Origin: Oceanobacillus salinisoli
Lineage (GTDB): Bacteria > Bacillota > Bacilli > Bacillales > Amphibacillaceae
Assembly (NCBI RefSeq): GCF_009733865.1
Contig: NZ_WOFB01000003.1
Coordinates: 186,001 to 250,000, forward strand
DNA length: 64,000 nt
Direction of reading: 5' to 3'
A program made the position numbers and the translations under genes. Below the pieces are notes generated by a model. That model worked only from the letters and a program-made list of their open reading frames with translations, was not told where the DNA came from and did not search any database. Position 1 is the stretch's first letter, and every line of letters starts with the position of its first letter. Shown here one piece after another: positions 8,765 to 16,760 of this stretch.

Positions 8765-9352
8765 TTACCACTCTTTATAAAATTGTTCTAAAAACTCCTT
8801 CATAAATTGATGGCGCTTCAATGCAATTTCTTTTGCTGTTACGGTATTCATCCTGTTTTTTAATGTTAGAAGTTTATCGTAAAAATGCTGAATGGATGTA
8901 TCGGTTCTACCGTCATGATGGATTAATTGCCCTTTTGAACCGCCATAAGCGAACGTTCTGGCAATTCCAATGGCACCAATGGCATCTAACCGATCAGCGT
9001 CCTGTACAATTTTGCCTTCCAAGGTATTAGGGACTTTGCCTTTGCTAAAAGAGACATCATTTATCATTTCATGAATAATCTCTACTTGCTTCTCGGAAAC
9101 CGATAGTGAATTTAAAAATTGTTCCATGTTTTCAATTGCATTATCTGGCTGTTTGAAAAGCTTGTAGTCCCCTATGTCATGTAGCCAGGCAGCCGCTTCA
9201 CAAAGAAAGACGTCTGCTTTTTCTTGTACAGCAATTCCTTTGGCCAGCCTTGCCACACGCTGCATATGGTAAAAATCATGTCCAGACTCATCATGTTGAA
9301 AAAGTTCCTTTACATATCCTTTTATTGCTTTTATTTGGTCATGTTTATTCAT
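8765..9352 (-). CDS. HD-domain phosphohydrolase (YpgQ-like)
   Basis: Metal-dependent phosphohydrolase of the HD superfamily. The 195-residue chain has the metal ligands in order: HDFYHMQRV (first His), AAAWLHDIGD (His-Asp pair) and a later QDADRLDAIGAIG (Asp). This layout and length match B. subtilis YpgQ and E. coli YedJ; nucleotide pyrophosphatase activity has been reported for YpgQ, but the substrate here is not established. There is no signal peptide or membrane segment. It appears to be monocistronic. Confidence 0.88.
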   Translation of the reverse strand: MNKHDQIKAIKGYVKELFQHDESGHDFYHMQRVARLAKGIAVQEKADVFLCEAAAWLHDIGDYKLFKQPDNAIENMEQFLNSLSVSEKQVEIIHEMINDVSFSKGKVPNTLEGKIVQDADRLDAIGAIGIARTFAYGGSKGQLIHHDGRTDTSIQHFYDKLLTLKNRMNTVTAKEIALKRHQFMKEFLEQFYKEW

Positions 9353-9432
9353 TCCTTTATCACTCCAAAAGACATATTATGTATTATTTAAATTAGGCTG
9401 TTTTCTAAAAAAATGTTGCTTTTACAGGAAAA

Positions 9433-10008
9433 GTTGTTCCATATTTGATATAAATTCTTAATATCTTTAATTCATAATAAGGTGCTTAACACCGCTACGG
9501 AAATACACTTCGCTTTCCGCGGGGAGCTGGTGAGCCTCCTTCGTGCTGACGCACTACGTAGTCTCACCGATGCTCTTCTTCCCGCAGGAGTCTCCGTGTA
9601 TTTCCTCCGCTTGTTTATGCTAATCCCCTTTTCAAATGATGTTTGATTGGATCTGAGAAAAGTATATTTCCCTATATTTTTATGGCCAAAAAACAATCTC
9701 GTACAGTAAAGTCAATATGAAAAGAAGTTTTTATCAAACGTGCCAATTATAGGTTATTAGCTACACATTAATAAGAAAATCAGTACTAGCGGAGGAAGAA
9801 TACGTAGACTCCTGTGGGAATAGCGCGTTCCGAAGACCCCGCAGCGGCGGTTTTTCCGCGAGGAGGCTGAGGTCGTGCCCACGGAAAGCGAAGTATTCTG
9901 CCGGAGCGAATGAACTCCGCTATCATCATTAGAACAAGCGAGAGCAACACAATAGTGTATTTCCGTAGTGATTGAATACCTGTAATTAAATAAATCAGAA
10001 GTCTATAT
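9433..10008 (+). repeat. Composite non-coding element F, copy 1
   Basis: Gene-less element of about 575 bp. After a degenerate left end (near 9433-9465) come two structured modules. Module A (9499-9605) is bounded by GGAAATACAC and GTGTATTTCC. Module B (about 9785-9975) starts ACTAGCGGAGG and contains pairing AGAATAC/GTATTCT arms. The stretch 9491-10008 is nearly identical to 39887-40400. ORFs inside it are by-products of the GC-rich hairpins. Confidence 0.85.
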
Positions 10009-10163
10009 CAATTCTATAATAGCAAACTTTGCGAAAAGAGCCTTAAATTATAACGTTTTTTAACCTTTATTTGATAAACTTTTAACTTTTCGTACACGAT
10101 ATAACTGATGCCCATTTAATTATAGAATATATTGTCAAATTCTCAAAAATTGGCATTAATTTC

Positions 10164-10192
10164 TTGACTAAGGCTTTCAAATGAGCTATATT
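10164..10192 (+). promoter_or_regulatory. SigA promoter upstream of the cold-shock gene leader
   Basis: TTGACT (10164-10169) and TATATT (10187-10192) with a 17-base spacer, giving a predicted start near 10199. That leaves a leader of about 168 bases before the csp start codon, a length typical of cold-shock mRNAs. Confidence 0.8.
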
Positions 10193-10198
10193 AGGAAC

Positions 10199-10300
10199 AA
10201 GCAAAGAAGATGTACGGATTCATTAATAAACAGGCAACTTCCTATAGAAGTGGATGTAATAGTGATCCTACACTTCTAGTGGTAAGTTGCCTTTTTTATT
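10199..10300 (+). ncRNA. Candidate leader RNA or small RNA ending in an intrinsic terminator, upstream of csp
   Basis: Directly after the promoter, the sequence folds into a long hairpin: GGCAACTTCC (10233-10242) with GTGGTAAGTTGCC (10279-10291), and inner arms TAGAAGTG/CACTTCTA. A T-run follows at 10292-10297. This has the form of a Rho-independent terminator 70 bases before the csp start. It is either a premature terminator/attenuator in the csp leader or the end of a separate RNA of about 100 nt. Confidence 0.6.
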
Positions 10301-10366
10301 TAATGTTTTTGTTTCTCTACTTTGTATTACCACGTTTTACGTGAAAGTTTTTAGGAGGATATGTAA

Positions 10367-10567
10367 ATGCAAAACGGAGTAGTAAAATGGTTCAATGCAG
10401 AAAAAGGCTATGGGTTCATTCAATTAGAAGAAGGAAATGATGTATTTGTACATTATTCTGCAATTCAGGAGGAAGGCTTCAAATCCTTAGAAGAAGGCCA
10501 AGAAGTTTCTTTTGAAATTGTAGAAGGTGAACGTGGCCCACAAGCTGCAAACGTTGTAAAAAAATAA
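10367..10567 (+). CDS. Cold-shock protein (CspA/CspB family)
   Basis: Single-stranded nucleic-acid binding OB-fold protein that melts RNA structures and assists growth in the cold. The 66-residue chain has both RNA-binding motifs, KGYGFIQLE (RNP1-type) and VFVHYSAI (RNP2-type), and the start [17 protein letters not shown] typical of the family. AGGAGG lies ten bases before the ATG. It is transcribed alone; a structured leader of about 168 bases and a strong downstream terminator flank it. Which csp paralogue it corresponds to cannot be settled here. Confidence 0.97.
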   Translation: MQNGVVKWFNAEKGYGFIQLEEGNDVFVHYSAIQEEGFKSLEEGQEVSFEIVEGERGPQAANVVKK

Positions 10568-10585
10568 TGAAAAAACGTATATAAC

Positions 10586-10622
10586 AAAAGCGGAAATCTC
10601 CTAAAGATTCCCGCTTTTTTTT
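10586..10622 (+). terminator. Rho-independent terminator of csp
   Basis: Arms AGCGGAAATCT and AGATTCCCGCT followed by eight T residues, 20 bases after the csp stop codon. Confidence 0.9.
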
Positions 10623-10624
10623 GC

Positions 10625-10838
10625 GCTTAGGAAATTATAAAATGTAAAACCTGTGGATAATTTGCATTACTATAAGTAGCCACATCCAGCTCCAGCGCCC
10701 AGCGACTAGCGAGACTTCCTTCGCCTCCGTACGATAAGTCAACATCGACTCCCTTCGTTCGTCGTGTTTCCTTTATCTCCTGCGGCTCAGTCCAGTCCGT
10801 ACGTCGCTAAACGGGCGCTTACGCTTTTGTTCTGCTTA
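10625..10838 (-). repeat. Dispersed repeat C, copy 1 (with extension)
   Basis: A GC-rich core runs from CCAGCTCCAGCGCCCAGCG (from 10687) to the ACGGGCGCTTACGC end (to about 10825). A 60-base AT-rich extension on the left carries TTATAAAATGTAAAACCTG. Related sequences are at 39497-39699 (core only) and 58533-58912 (core, extension and an internal insertion), both in the opposite orientation. No coding capacity is apparent. Confidence 0.8.
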
Positions 10839-11160
10839 AAATAATGGTTAACTACAACTATGTATACCGTTTTTCCAAATAATAAGGATGTTTCTAAAAT
10901 GTAATTGGCCTATAGTTCTAAATAGCAAGCCAATATAAAGACCACAACTTCCCCCTTTTACACAGAACCTCTTAACTTATTCCCTGAAATCAAACGAACA
11001 AATGTACCTATTTGATCACAAAATGTTCATAAACTTTTCTAAACAAAAAGTTAGTAAAATCGTTAACCCGCTTCGTATTAGGGTTCTTGAACAAATTGTG
11101 AAACGTTTCCCATCTCCATAAATTCTATTTTTATATTGTGTATGATAAAAATAGGCAGAT
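10839..11160. other. Intergenic region upstream of the ba3 oxidase operon
   Basis: AT-rich, no ORF with a ribosome site. It contains a 10-bp palindrome GAAACGTTTC (11100-11109) and a TATGAT hexamer near 11141, which may be part of the oxidase control region. No convincing -35 box accompanies the TATGAT. Confidence 0.35.
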
Positions 11161-11190
11161 AATCCTAGTCAACTTTAAAGGGGTGAGAAA

Positions 11191-11331
11191 ATGAAAACGA
11201 GAAATAATAAAGTCCAATCCCATACACAAAAAGAACCAAACCTAAAAGGAACACTTGTTTCGGTATCATTTCTTGGATTGTTTATAGTTGCCTCATGGAT
11301 CGTAGTTTTTGTTTTATTTCTTTCAAGGTAA
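11191..11331 (+). CDS. Cytochrome c oxidase subunit IIa (ba3 type), 46 residues
   Basis: Tiny single-helix subunit of ba3-type oxidases. It supplies a transmembrane helix that subunit II lacks relative to A-type enzymes. A polar N-terminus (about residues 1-19, many Lys/Gln/Asn) is followed by KGTLVSVSFLGLFIVASWIVV and a short positive end, the usual layout. AAAGGGGTGAG lies six bases before the ATG. It is 29 bases upstream of the subunit II gene and opens the oxidase operon. Confidence 0.85.
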   Translation: MKTRNNKVQSHTQKEPNLKGTLVSVSFLGLFIVASWIVVFVLFLSR

Positions 11332-11360
11332 ATTACATTAATCATTAAGGGGGAAAAGAA

Positions 11361-11864
11361 ATGCATTTACACAAATATGAAAAATGGTGGCTTATTTTTG
11401 GAGTCGGGGCATTGATAACCTTTCTGATTGTTCTTGGTTTTGGTGCATTCTATATAGGTACACATCCACAGAGTCATGGAATAACCATTGACCCGGAAAA
11501 TATTGAAGCAGAAGAAGCTTTTAAACCAGAAAATTTAGGTTTGACAAAGGTAGATGAAGGACAATACGTATTAAATGTGGTTGCTACTGCATTTAATTAT
11601 GATTTAGGTAAAGATGAAGACGGTAATCCTGTCAAACATATTCAAATTCCAAAGGGTTCGACTGTACTAATTCAGGCTACCACTCCAGACGTTGTACATG
11701 GATTTAATATTGCCGGTACCAATGCAAATATGATGATAGAGCCTGGATATATCAGCAGTATGGAAGTGACATTGAATACTTCTGGAGAATTCACACTTTT
11801 ATGTAATGAATATTGTGGAGTTGGACACCACATGATGTATGCCACTGTGGAGGTGACAGAATAA
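11361..11864 (+). CDS. cbaB: ba3-type cytochrome c oxidase subunit II (CuA)
   Basis: Accepts electrons from cytochrome c through the binuclear CuA centre. One membrane helix (about residues 11-37) anchors a periplasm-facing cupredoxin domain. The CuA ligands are visible: His in TPDVVHGF and the CNEYCGVGHHMM motif, with its two Cys, Glu, His and Met. Length 167 and the single helix fit the B-family (ba3) enzyme. GGGGG precedes the ATG. Its TAA stop overlaps the ATG of subunit I (TAATG at 11862-11866), pointing to translational coupling. Confidence 0.95.
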   Translation: MHLHKYEKWWLIFGVGALITFLIVLGFGAFYIGTHPQSHGITIDPENIEAEEAFKPENLGLTKVDEGQYVLNVVATAFNYDLGKDEDGNPVKHIQIPKGSTVLIQATTPDVVHGFNIAGTNANMMIEPGYISSMEVTLNTSGEFTLLCNEYCGVGHHMMYATVEVTE

Positions 11865-13555
11865 TGGCTGTAGAAAAATTAATAAATTGCCAGCAGGACT
11901 CAAGATTACCTTTAACGGTTACAAAATCAGATTCAAAGCTTTATATGACTTTTATTACTTTTGCATTCATTTCATTATTTATCGGTGGGTTTATGGGGCT
12001 CTTGCAGGTTTTAGTTCGTTCCGGTCATTTTACCTTACCAGCAGGAATCGATTATTATCAAGTATTAACCGTACATGGTGTGATTCTGGGACTGGTTTTA
12101 ACTACTTATTTTATTGTAGGTTTTCAATATGCTTTAATGGGTAAAACCGTTGGAATATCTGACACACAGCGCCGCGTTGGCTGGATTGGATTTTGGGTAA
12201 TGACAATTGGTACGATTTTGGCTGCCATTACGGTTTTATATGGAAAAGCTAGTGTACTTTATACATTCTATGCACCTTTACAAGCACACCCAGCCTTCTA
12301 TATTGGTCTAGCTTTAGTGATAGTGGGCAGCTGGATTGCCTGCTTTGTAAACTGGCGTCAGCTTTACGTATGGAAACAAAAACATCCAGGTGAAAAATCA
12401 CCGCTTCTTGCATTTATGGTTGTCATCAATATGATAATGTGGTTTATTGCAACACTAGGTGTAGCCGCAACTGTTCTCCTGCAGTTTATCCCATGGTCAT
12501 TAGGATATACAGCGACAATTGATGTATTATTAAGCAGAACGTTATTTTGGTACTTTGGCCATCCATTAGTGTATTTCTGGTTATTACCTGCATATATGGC
12601 TTGGTATGCGATTATTCCAAAAATTATTGGCGGGAAAATATTCAGTGATTCCCTAGCAAGATTAGCATTTGTTTTATTCTTATTCTTCTCTATCCCGGTT
12701 GGTCTTCATCACCAGCTGACAGAGCCAGGTCTCGATACAACATGGAAATTCATTCAAACCGTATTAACATTTATGGTAGTTATTCCAAGTTTAATGACAG
12801 CGTTCTCCATGTTTGCTACATTTGAAATTACTGGTAGTAAAAAGGGATATGGTGGATTATTTGGCTGGTTAAAACACTTACCATGGAAAGATGTACGGTT
12901 CTTAGCACCCTTTGTCGGTATGCTGGCATTTATTCCAGGTGGAGCTGGCGGACTAATTAATGCTTCTTATCAATTAAATTCGGTCATTCATAATACCATT
13001 TGGGTAACAGGACACTTCCACTTAACCGTAGCAACTACAGTCATTCTCACATTTTTCGGTATTACGTACTGGCTTGTACCACACCTAACTGGTCGTAAGT
13101 TAACAAAATCCATGAATCGACTTGGAATTATTCAAACGATTTTTTGGGCAGTTGGTATGACCATTATGTCTGGTGCTATGCACATTCAAGGACTATTAGG
13201 AGGCCCAAGACGATCCGCGTATTCTGAATATAATGGTTCCGAACAGGTTGCAGAATGGGGTGCCTATCAAATGGCACAGGCAATTGGAGGTTCGATTCTA
13301 TTTATCGCGATTATATTAATACTTTATATCTTTATTCAACTTACATTCTTCGCTCCTAAAGGTAAGGAAGAATTTCCGATTGCAGAAGAAGAAGAAAATG
13401 CTGAACCAACACCAATGTGGCTTGAAAAATGGAAAGTATGGGTTTCCATAACGGTAATTCTAATTTTATTTGCCTATACGATACCGATTGTAGTTGTCAT
13501 TCAACATGCACCTCCAGGATCACCGCCTTTCGCTTGGCCAATTGGTAATAATTAG
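11864..13555 (+). CDS. cbaA: ba3-type cytochrome c oxidase subunit I
   Basis: Catalytic proton-pumping subunit that reduces oxygen to water. The 563-residue chain has about 13 membrane helices. Heme and copper ligands are visible: the low-spin heme His in TVHGVILG, the CuB His with the cross-linked Tyr in FGHPLVYFWLLPAY, the His-His pair in VGLHHQLTEPG, and the heme a3/heme b pair in GHFHLTVATT. An upstream in-frame ATG (11813) lies inside the subunit II gene; the TAATG-coupled start at 11864 is preferred. Together with IIa and II it forms a complete oxidase. A cytochrome c donor could be QcrC (42210-42986). Confidence 0.96.
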   Translation: MAVEKLINCQQDSRLPLTVTKSDSKLYMTFITFAFISLFIGGFMGLLQVLVRSGHFTLPAGIDYYQVLTVHGVILGLVLTTYFIVGFQYALMGKTVGISDTQRRVGWIGFWVMTIGTILAAITVLYGKASVLYTFYAPLQAHPAFYIGLALVIVGSWIACFVNWRQLYVWKQKHPGEKSPLLAFMVVINMIMWFIATLGVAATVLLQFIPWSLGYTATIDVLLSRTLFWYFGHPLVYFWLLPAYMAWYAIIPKIIGGKIFSDSLARLAFVLFLFFSIPVGLHHQLTEPGLDTTWKFIQTVLTFMVVIPSLMTAFSMFATFEITGSKKGYGGLFGWLKHLPWKDVRFLAPFVGMLAFIPGGAGGLINASYQLNSVIHNTIWVTGHFHLTVATTVILTFFGITYWLVPHLTGRKLTKSMNRLGIIQTIFWAVGMTIMSGAMHIQGLLGGPRRSAYSEYNGSEQVAEWGAYQMAQAIGGSILFIAIILILYIFIQLTFFAPKGKEEFPIAEEEENAEPTPMWLEKWKVWVSITVILILFAYTIPIVVVIQHAPPGSPPFAWPIGNN

Positions 13556-13560
13556 CTTCA

Positions 13561-13602
13561 AAAAATAAGAAGACAGTAACAACTGTTGTCTTCTTATTTT
13601 TT
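13561..13602. terminator. Bidirectional terminator between the oxidase and bpsB
   Basis: Arms AAGAAGACAGT and ACTGTTGTCTTCTT with flanking A- and T-runs, between the convergent oxidase operon and bpsB. Confidence 0.88.
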
Positions 13603-13611
13603 ATTTATTTA

Positions 13612-14136
13612 CTATTTATTCAATTTCACACTCCCTTTAAGCGCGTTTTCTTCTGCTGGAATACGCACTTTCATAAGCATTAAGTGAAAGATCGGAAAGA
13701 CTACCGCAGTGTAATATGCTCCAAAAAGCAATGGAATGATGAAAAATTCGATGCCTACAATAACATAATTAGGATGCTGAATGTATTTATATGGCCCTCT
13801 CTTGACCAATGCAACATTTGGTAGAACGATAATTTTTGTATTCCAAAATCTGCCTAAGGATTGAATACACCAAACCCTAGCCAATTGGGTGAGGAGGAAA
13901 AAAGCAAATAAATAGTTATTAAGCTCGTACGTCTCATAATCGCGAAAAATTACTTCCATTAAAACAGAAATAAAAAATAAGCTATGTACAATAATAAACC
14001 ATTTATAATGCTCAGAGGCAAGTTCTACTCCACCACGAGCACGCATCCACTGTTCATTACGTTTGGCAATTCTTAACTCCACTATTCGCTGTACGATAAT
14101 GAAAATAAACAATATCCACATAAAGACGTTTTGCAT
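13612..14136 (-). CDS. bpsB: Isoprenylcysteine carboxyl methyltransferase family protein (BpsB/YpbQ)
   Basis: Membrane O-methyltransferase. In B. subtilis, BpsB (YpbQ) methylates the alkylpyrones made by BpsA. The 174-residue chain has several hydrophobic helices and the SAM-binding ending characteristic of ICMT enzymes (GPYKYIQHPNYVIVGIEF, then a final helix with PAEENAL). It directly follows bpsA with a one-base overlap at 14136, so the two form an operon. The family name comes from eukaryotic CaaX enzymes; that substrate is not implied here. Confidence 0.92.
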   Translation of the reverse strand: MQNVFMWILFIFIIVQRIVELRIAKRNEQWMRARGGVELASEHYKWFIIVHSLFFISVLMEVIFRDYETYELNNYLFAFFLLTQLARVWCIQSLGRFWNTKIIVLPNVALVKRGPYKYIQHPNYVIVGIEFFIIPLLFGAYYTAVVFPIFHLMLMKVRIPAEENALKGSVKLNK

Positions 14137-15224
14137 TATTTATTCCACTCCAATAATAGTAATTCTGAGCTGAATCCTGGTCCAAGTGCAGACATAATAC
14201 TTTTTTGCTTGTTACCAATTCCCTCTTTCATCCATTCCCGAAGAACATATATAACGGTTGCAGAAGACATATTGCCATGTTCCGATAATACTTTGTAGGA
14301 GTTTTTTAATTTGTTTGATGAGCAATTCAATACTTCTTTCATTGCCATTAACACCTTTTTTCCACCTGGGTGGGCTACGTAAGAATGAATATCTTCCTCT
14401 TTCAGGTTCATTTCATGTAAAAAGGAATCTATATGCTCTTTCCAGAATGTAAGAACAAGTGATGGAATGCTTTTGGCAAAAATAACTTCCAAACCATTGT
14501 TTGTCACATCCCACCCCATAACAGAAGTGCTGTTCGGGTTTAAAAGCGAACGGGCAGCAATTACTTTTGGTATAGCAGATTTTCTATAATCAAGGTATGG
14601 AGAGTTCTCCCCTACAACTAATGCCGCACTTACTCCATCCCCAAATAGAGCGGTACCTATAATATTGCTTTTTTTAATATCCCCTTTTTGGAAAGTGAGA
14701 CTGCACAGCTCACAACAAATAATTAATGCTGTTTTATCTGGATGGGCACGAATCCAATCAGCTGCACTCGATAACCCCATTGCTCCACCTGCACATCCAA
14801 GTCCCCATATCGGTATTCGTCTAATATCTTTACGAAATGGACGTTCATTAAAAATATGAACGTCCATAGATGGTGCGGATATTCCCGAACTCGAAACAAA
14901 AATAATCATATCAATTGCTTCATATGGTATGGCATCTGATAAAAAAATGTCATTCTGTAAACAATTATCTATCGCTTCCAGGGAATATTTTTTTGCTAAA
15001 CTTTGATATAATGAATTTCTTTCTTCAAACGAATGTTCTCTTTCAAACCATGACTTCCCCACTACAAATTGCCTGTTGTGGATAGCGGCATTATCAAAAA
15101 CTGGAAGTAACCTGTCCACTTGTTTTGTTGAATAACTAAATACTTTTTTGACTAATTCTTTGATTTCCTGTTGCTGCATATTATATTTAGGTGTACTAAT
15201 ACCTGTGGAACAGATATAAGTCAT
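14136..15224 (-). CDS. bpsA: Type III polyketide synthase, alkylpyrone forming
   Basis: Chalcone-synthase-like enzyme that condenses long-chain acyl-CoA with malonyl-CoA to give alkylpyrones. The catalytic triad is visible: Cys144 in WGLGCAGGAMGLS, His in YVAHPGGKKVL and Asn in SEHGNMSSATV. The 362-residue length is usual for the BcsA/BpsA family. AGAAGGGTGAC precedes the ATG. The operon with bpsB is conserved in Bacillus, where the products are small lipophilic pyrones of unclear physiological role. Confidence 0.95.
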   Translation of the reverse strand: MTYICSTGISTPKYNMQQQEIKELVKKVFSYSTKQVDRLLPVFDNAAIHNRQFVVGKSWFEREHSFEERNSLYQSLAKKYSLEAIDNCLQNDIFLSDAIPYEAIDMIIFVSSSGISAPSMDVHIFNERPFRKDIRRIPIWGLGCAGGAMGLSSAADWIRAHPDKTALIICCELCSLTFQKGDIKKSNIIGTALFGDGVSAALVVGENSPYLDYRKSAIPKVIAARSLLNPNSTSVMGWDVTNNGLEVIFAKSIPSLVLTFWKEHIDSFLHEMNLKEEDIHSYVAHPGGKKVLMAMKEVLNCSSNKLKNSYKVLSEHGNMSSATVIYVLREWMKEGIGNKQKSIMSALGPGFSSELLLLEWNK

Positions 15225-15261
15225 GGAAGATAGTCACCCTTCTGAGTCAAATTTTCCCCTA

Positions 15262-16755
15262 CTATAACTGATAAATTTCTGTATATTTTGCTGTAAGATA
15301 TGTTACTAAATAATCCGTATTTAACTTTTCCCTTGTAACATCTTCAATAAGTTCAAGTGGTTTTTTCATTTTTCCATGTTGATGAATATGATTTGAAAGC
15401 CATTCTTTAATCGGCAGGAAATTCCCTGACTGGATTAAATCATCTACCATAAGTTCTTTTTTCATCGCAGAATAAAATTGTGCTGCATACATGTATCCCA
15501 ATGCATAGGAAGGAAAATAACCGAAGTCACCGCTCGCCCAGTGTACATCCTGAAGCACTCCTTCCCTATCTGTAGGTGGTTTAACACCTAAATAATTTTC
15601 CATCATTTCATTCCATATATAAGGTAAATCTTTTACTGAGATATCCCCATTGATTAACCCTTTTTCCAGCTCGTAACGAACCATAATATGTAGAGGATAC
15701 GTTAACTCATCCGCCTCAATCCTTATCAACGATGGTTTGACTTCATTCACCGCCCGGTAAAAAACATCGATTGGGATATGCTGAAAATGATCTGGAGCAT
15801 AGGATTTGAACAGGTCATAATTAGTATGCCAAAATCCTTTACTTCTACTAATAATATTTTCCCAAAATAAGGATTGTGATTCATGAATCCCCATCGATGT
15901 ACCTGTAGCAAGTGGTGTTCTCATGAGTTTAGGATGAATATTTTGTTCATATAATGCATGTCCGCCTTCATGAATCGTACCAAAAACTGCCATTCGGAAA
16001 TCCTCTTCATCATACCTTGTCGTAATTCGTACATCATTACTATTTAATGTAATCTCGAATGGGTGGACCGTTTCATCCAATCTTCCTGAATCAAAGTCAT
16101 AGCCCATCTGTTTTAGTATTTCTATCGTAAAGGCTTCTTGCTTTTCCTTTTGAAAATGTGCATGGAGAATGGATGGATCAGGCTTCGCACTGCTATCCAT
16201 TATTTGTATGAGTAAACCGCTGATGGATTGACGGAGACTCGGAAAAACCTCATCCAATATTTTTGTCGTCATGCCTGGTTCAAAATTATGTAAAAGCGCA
16301 TCATAAATGTTATCTTCGTATCCCCAATAGCTGGCAAACTTCTTGTTGTATTCTACTAATTTTTCAAGATATGGCTCAAATAGGGAAAAATCTGCTTTTT
16401 CACGTGCATGTTGCCATACAGATTCAGCTTTGGATTGAAGTATCACATAATCTTTGTATTCATCTGCCGGAATTTTACTGCTTCTGTTGTATGTTTCATC
16501 GCATTCTTCAATGACCTTTTTCATTAATTCATCGCTGGAAGACTTATATATTTCGATGAAGTGTTTCATTTTGTCTGATGTTTGTAGCTGATGGACTTTT
16601 TCAGCAAGGAAACCAACTACTTCTGACCGCTGTTCTACACCCTTCTTGGGTATTTTTGTCCGCATATCCCAATGAGTAAGCATCATTACTTCACGGTAAG
16701 CATCTAACTCATGTAAATACTTTTGAAACTCTTTGTCCATAGAAAGACTGGCCAT
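15262..16755 (-). CDS. ypwA: M32-family metallocarboxypeptidase (YpwA)
   Basis: Zinc-dependent carboxypeptidase of the Taq/Pfu type that removes C-terminal residues from peptides, with broad specificity. The HEGGH zinc motif stands in GTIHEGGHALYEQN. It is followed by the M32 signatures GMGIHESQSLFWEN-like (SMGIHESQSLFWENI) and the distal IRIEADELTYPLHIMVRYELEK. Length 497 is normal. No signal peptide, so it is cytosolic. AAGGGGAA precedes the ATG. It starts only five bases after the ypsC stop and is probably translated from the same message. Confidence 0.96.
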   Translation of the reverse strand: MASLSMDKEFQKYLHELDAYREVMMLTHWDMRTKIPKKGVEQRSEVVGFLAEKVHQLQTSDKMKHFIEIYKSSSDELMKKVIEECDETYNRSSKIPADEYKDYVILQSKAESVWQHAREKADFSLFEPYLEKLVEYNKKFASYWGYEDNIYDALLHNFEPGMTTKILDEVFPSLRQSISGLLIQIMDSSAKPDPSILHAHFQKEKQEAFTIEILKQMGYDFDSGRLDETVHPFEITLNSNDVRITTRYDEEDFRMAVFGTIHEGGHALYEQNIHPKLMRTPLATGTSMGIHESQSLFWENIISRSKGFWHTNYDLFKSYAPDHFQHIPIDVFYRAVNEVKPSLIRIEADELTYPLHIMVRYELEKGLINGDISVKDLPYIWNEMMENYLGVKPPTDREGVLQDVHWASGDFGYFPSYALGYMYAAQFYSAMKKELMVDDLIQSGNFLPIKEWLSNHIHQHGKMKKPLELIEDVTREKLNTDYLVTYLTAKYTEIYQL

Positions 16756-16760
16756 TTATC

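Noticed and set aside
9472-9696. Arg-rich 74-codon frame in module A
   Set aside because: By-product of GC-rich hairpin sequence; a similar frame is not conserved in the other module A copies.
9491-10008. CRISPR array
   Set aside because: The repeats are long, few, dispersed and not separated by uniform spacers; there are no cas genes.
11100-11109. GAAACGTTTC as a CcpA (cre) site for the oxidase operon
   Set aside because: The palindrome is perfect, but the flanks do not fit the cre consensus TGWAANCGNTNWCA; no clear promoter is nearby.
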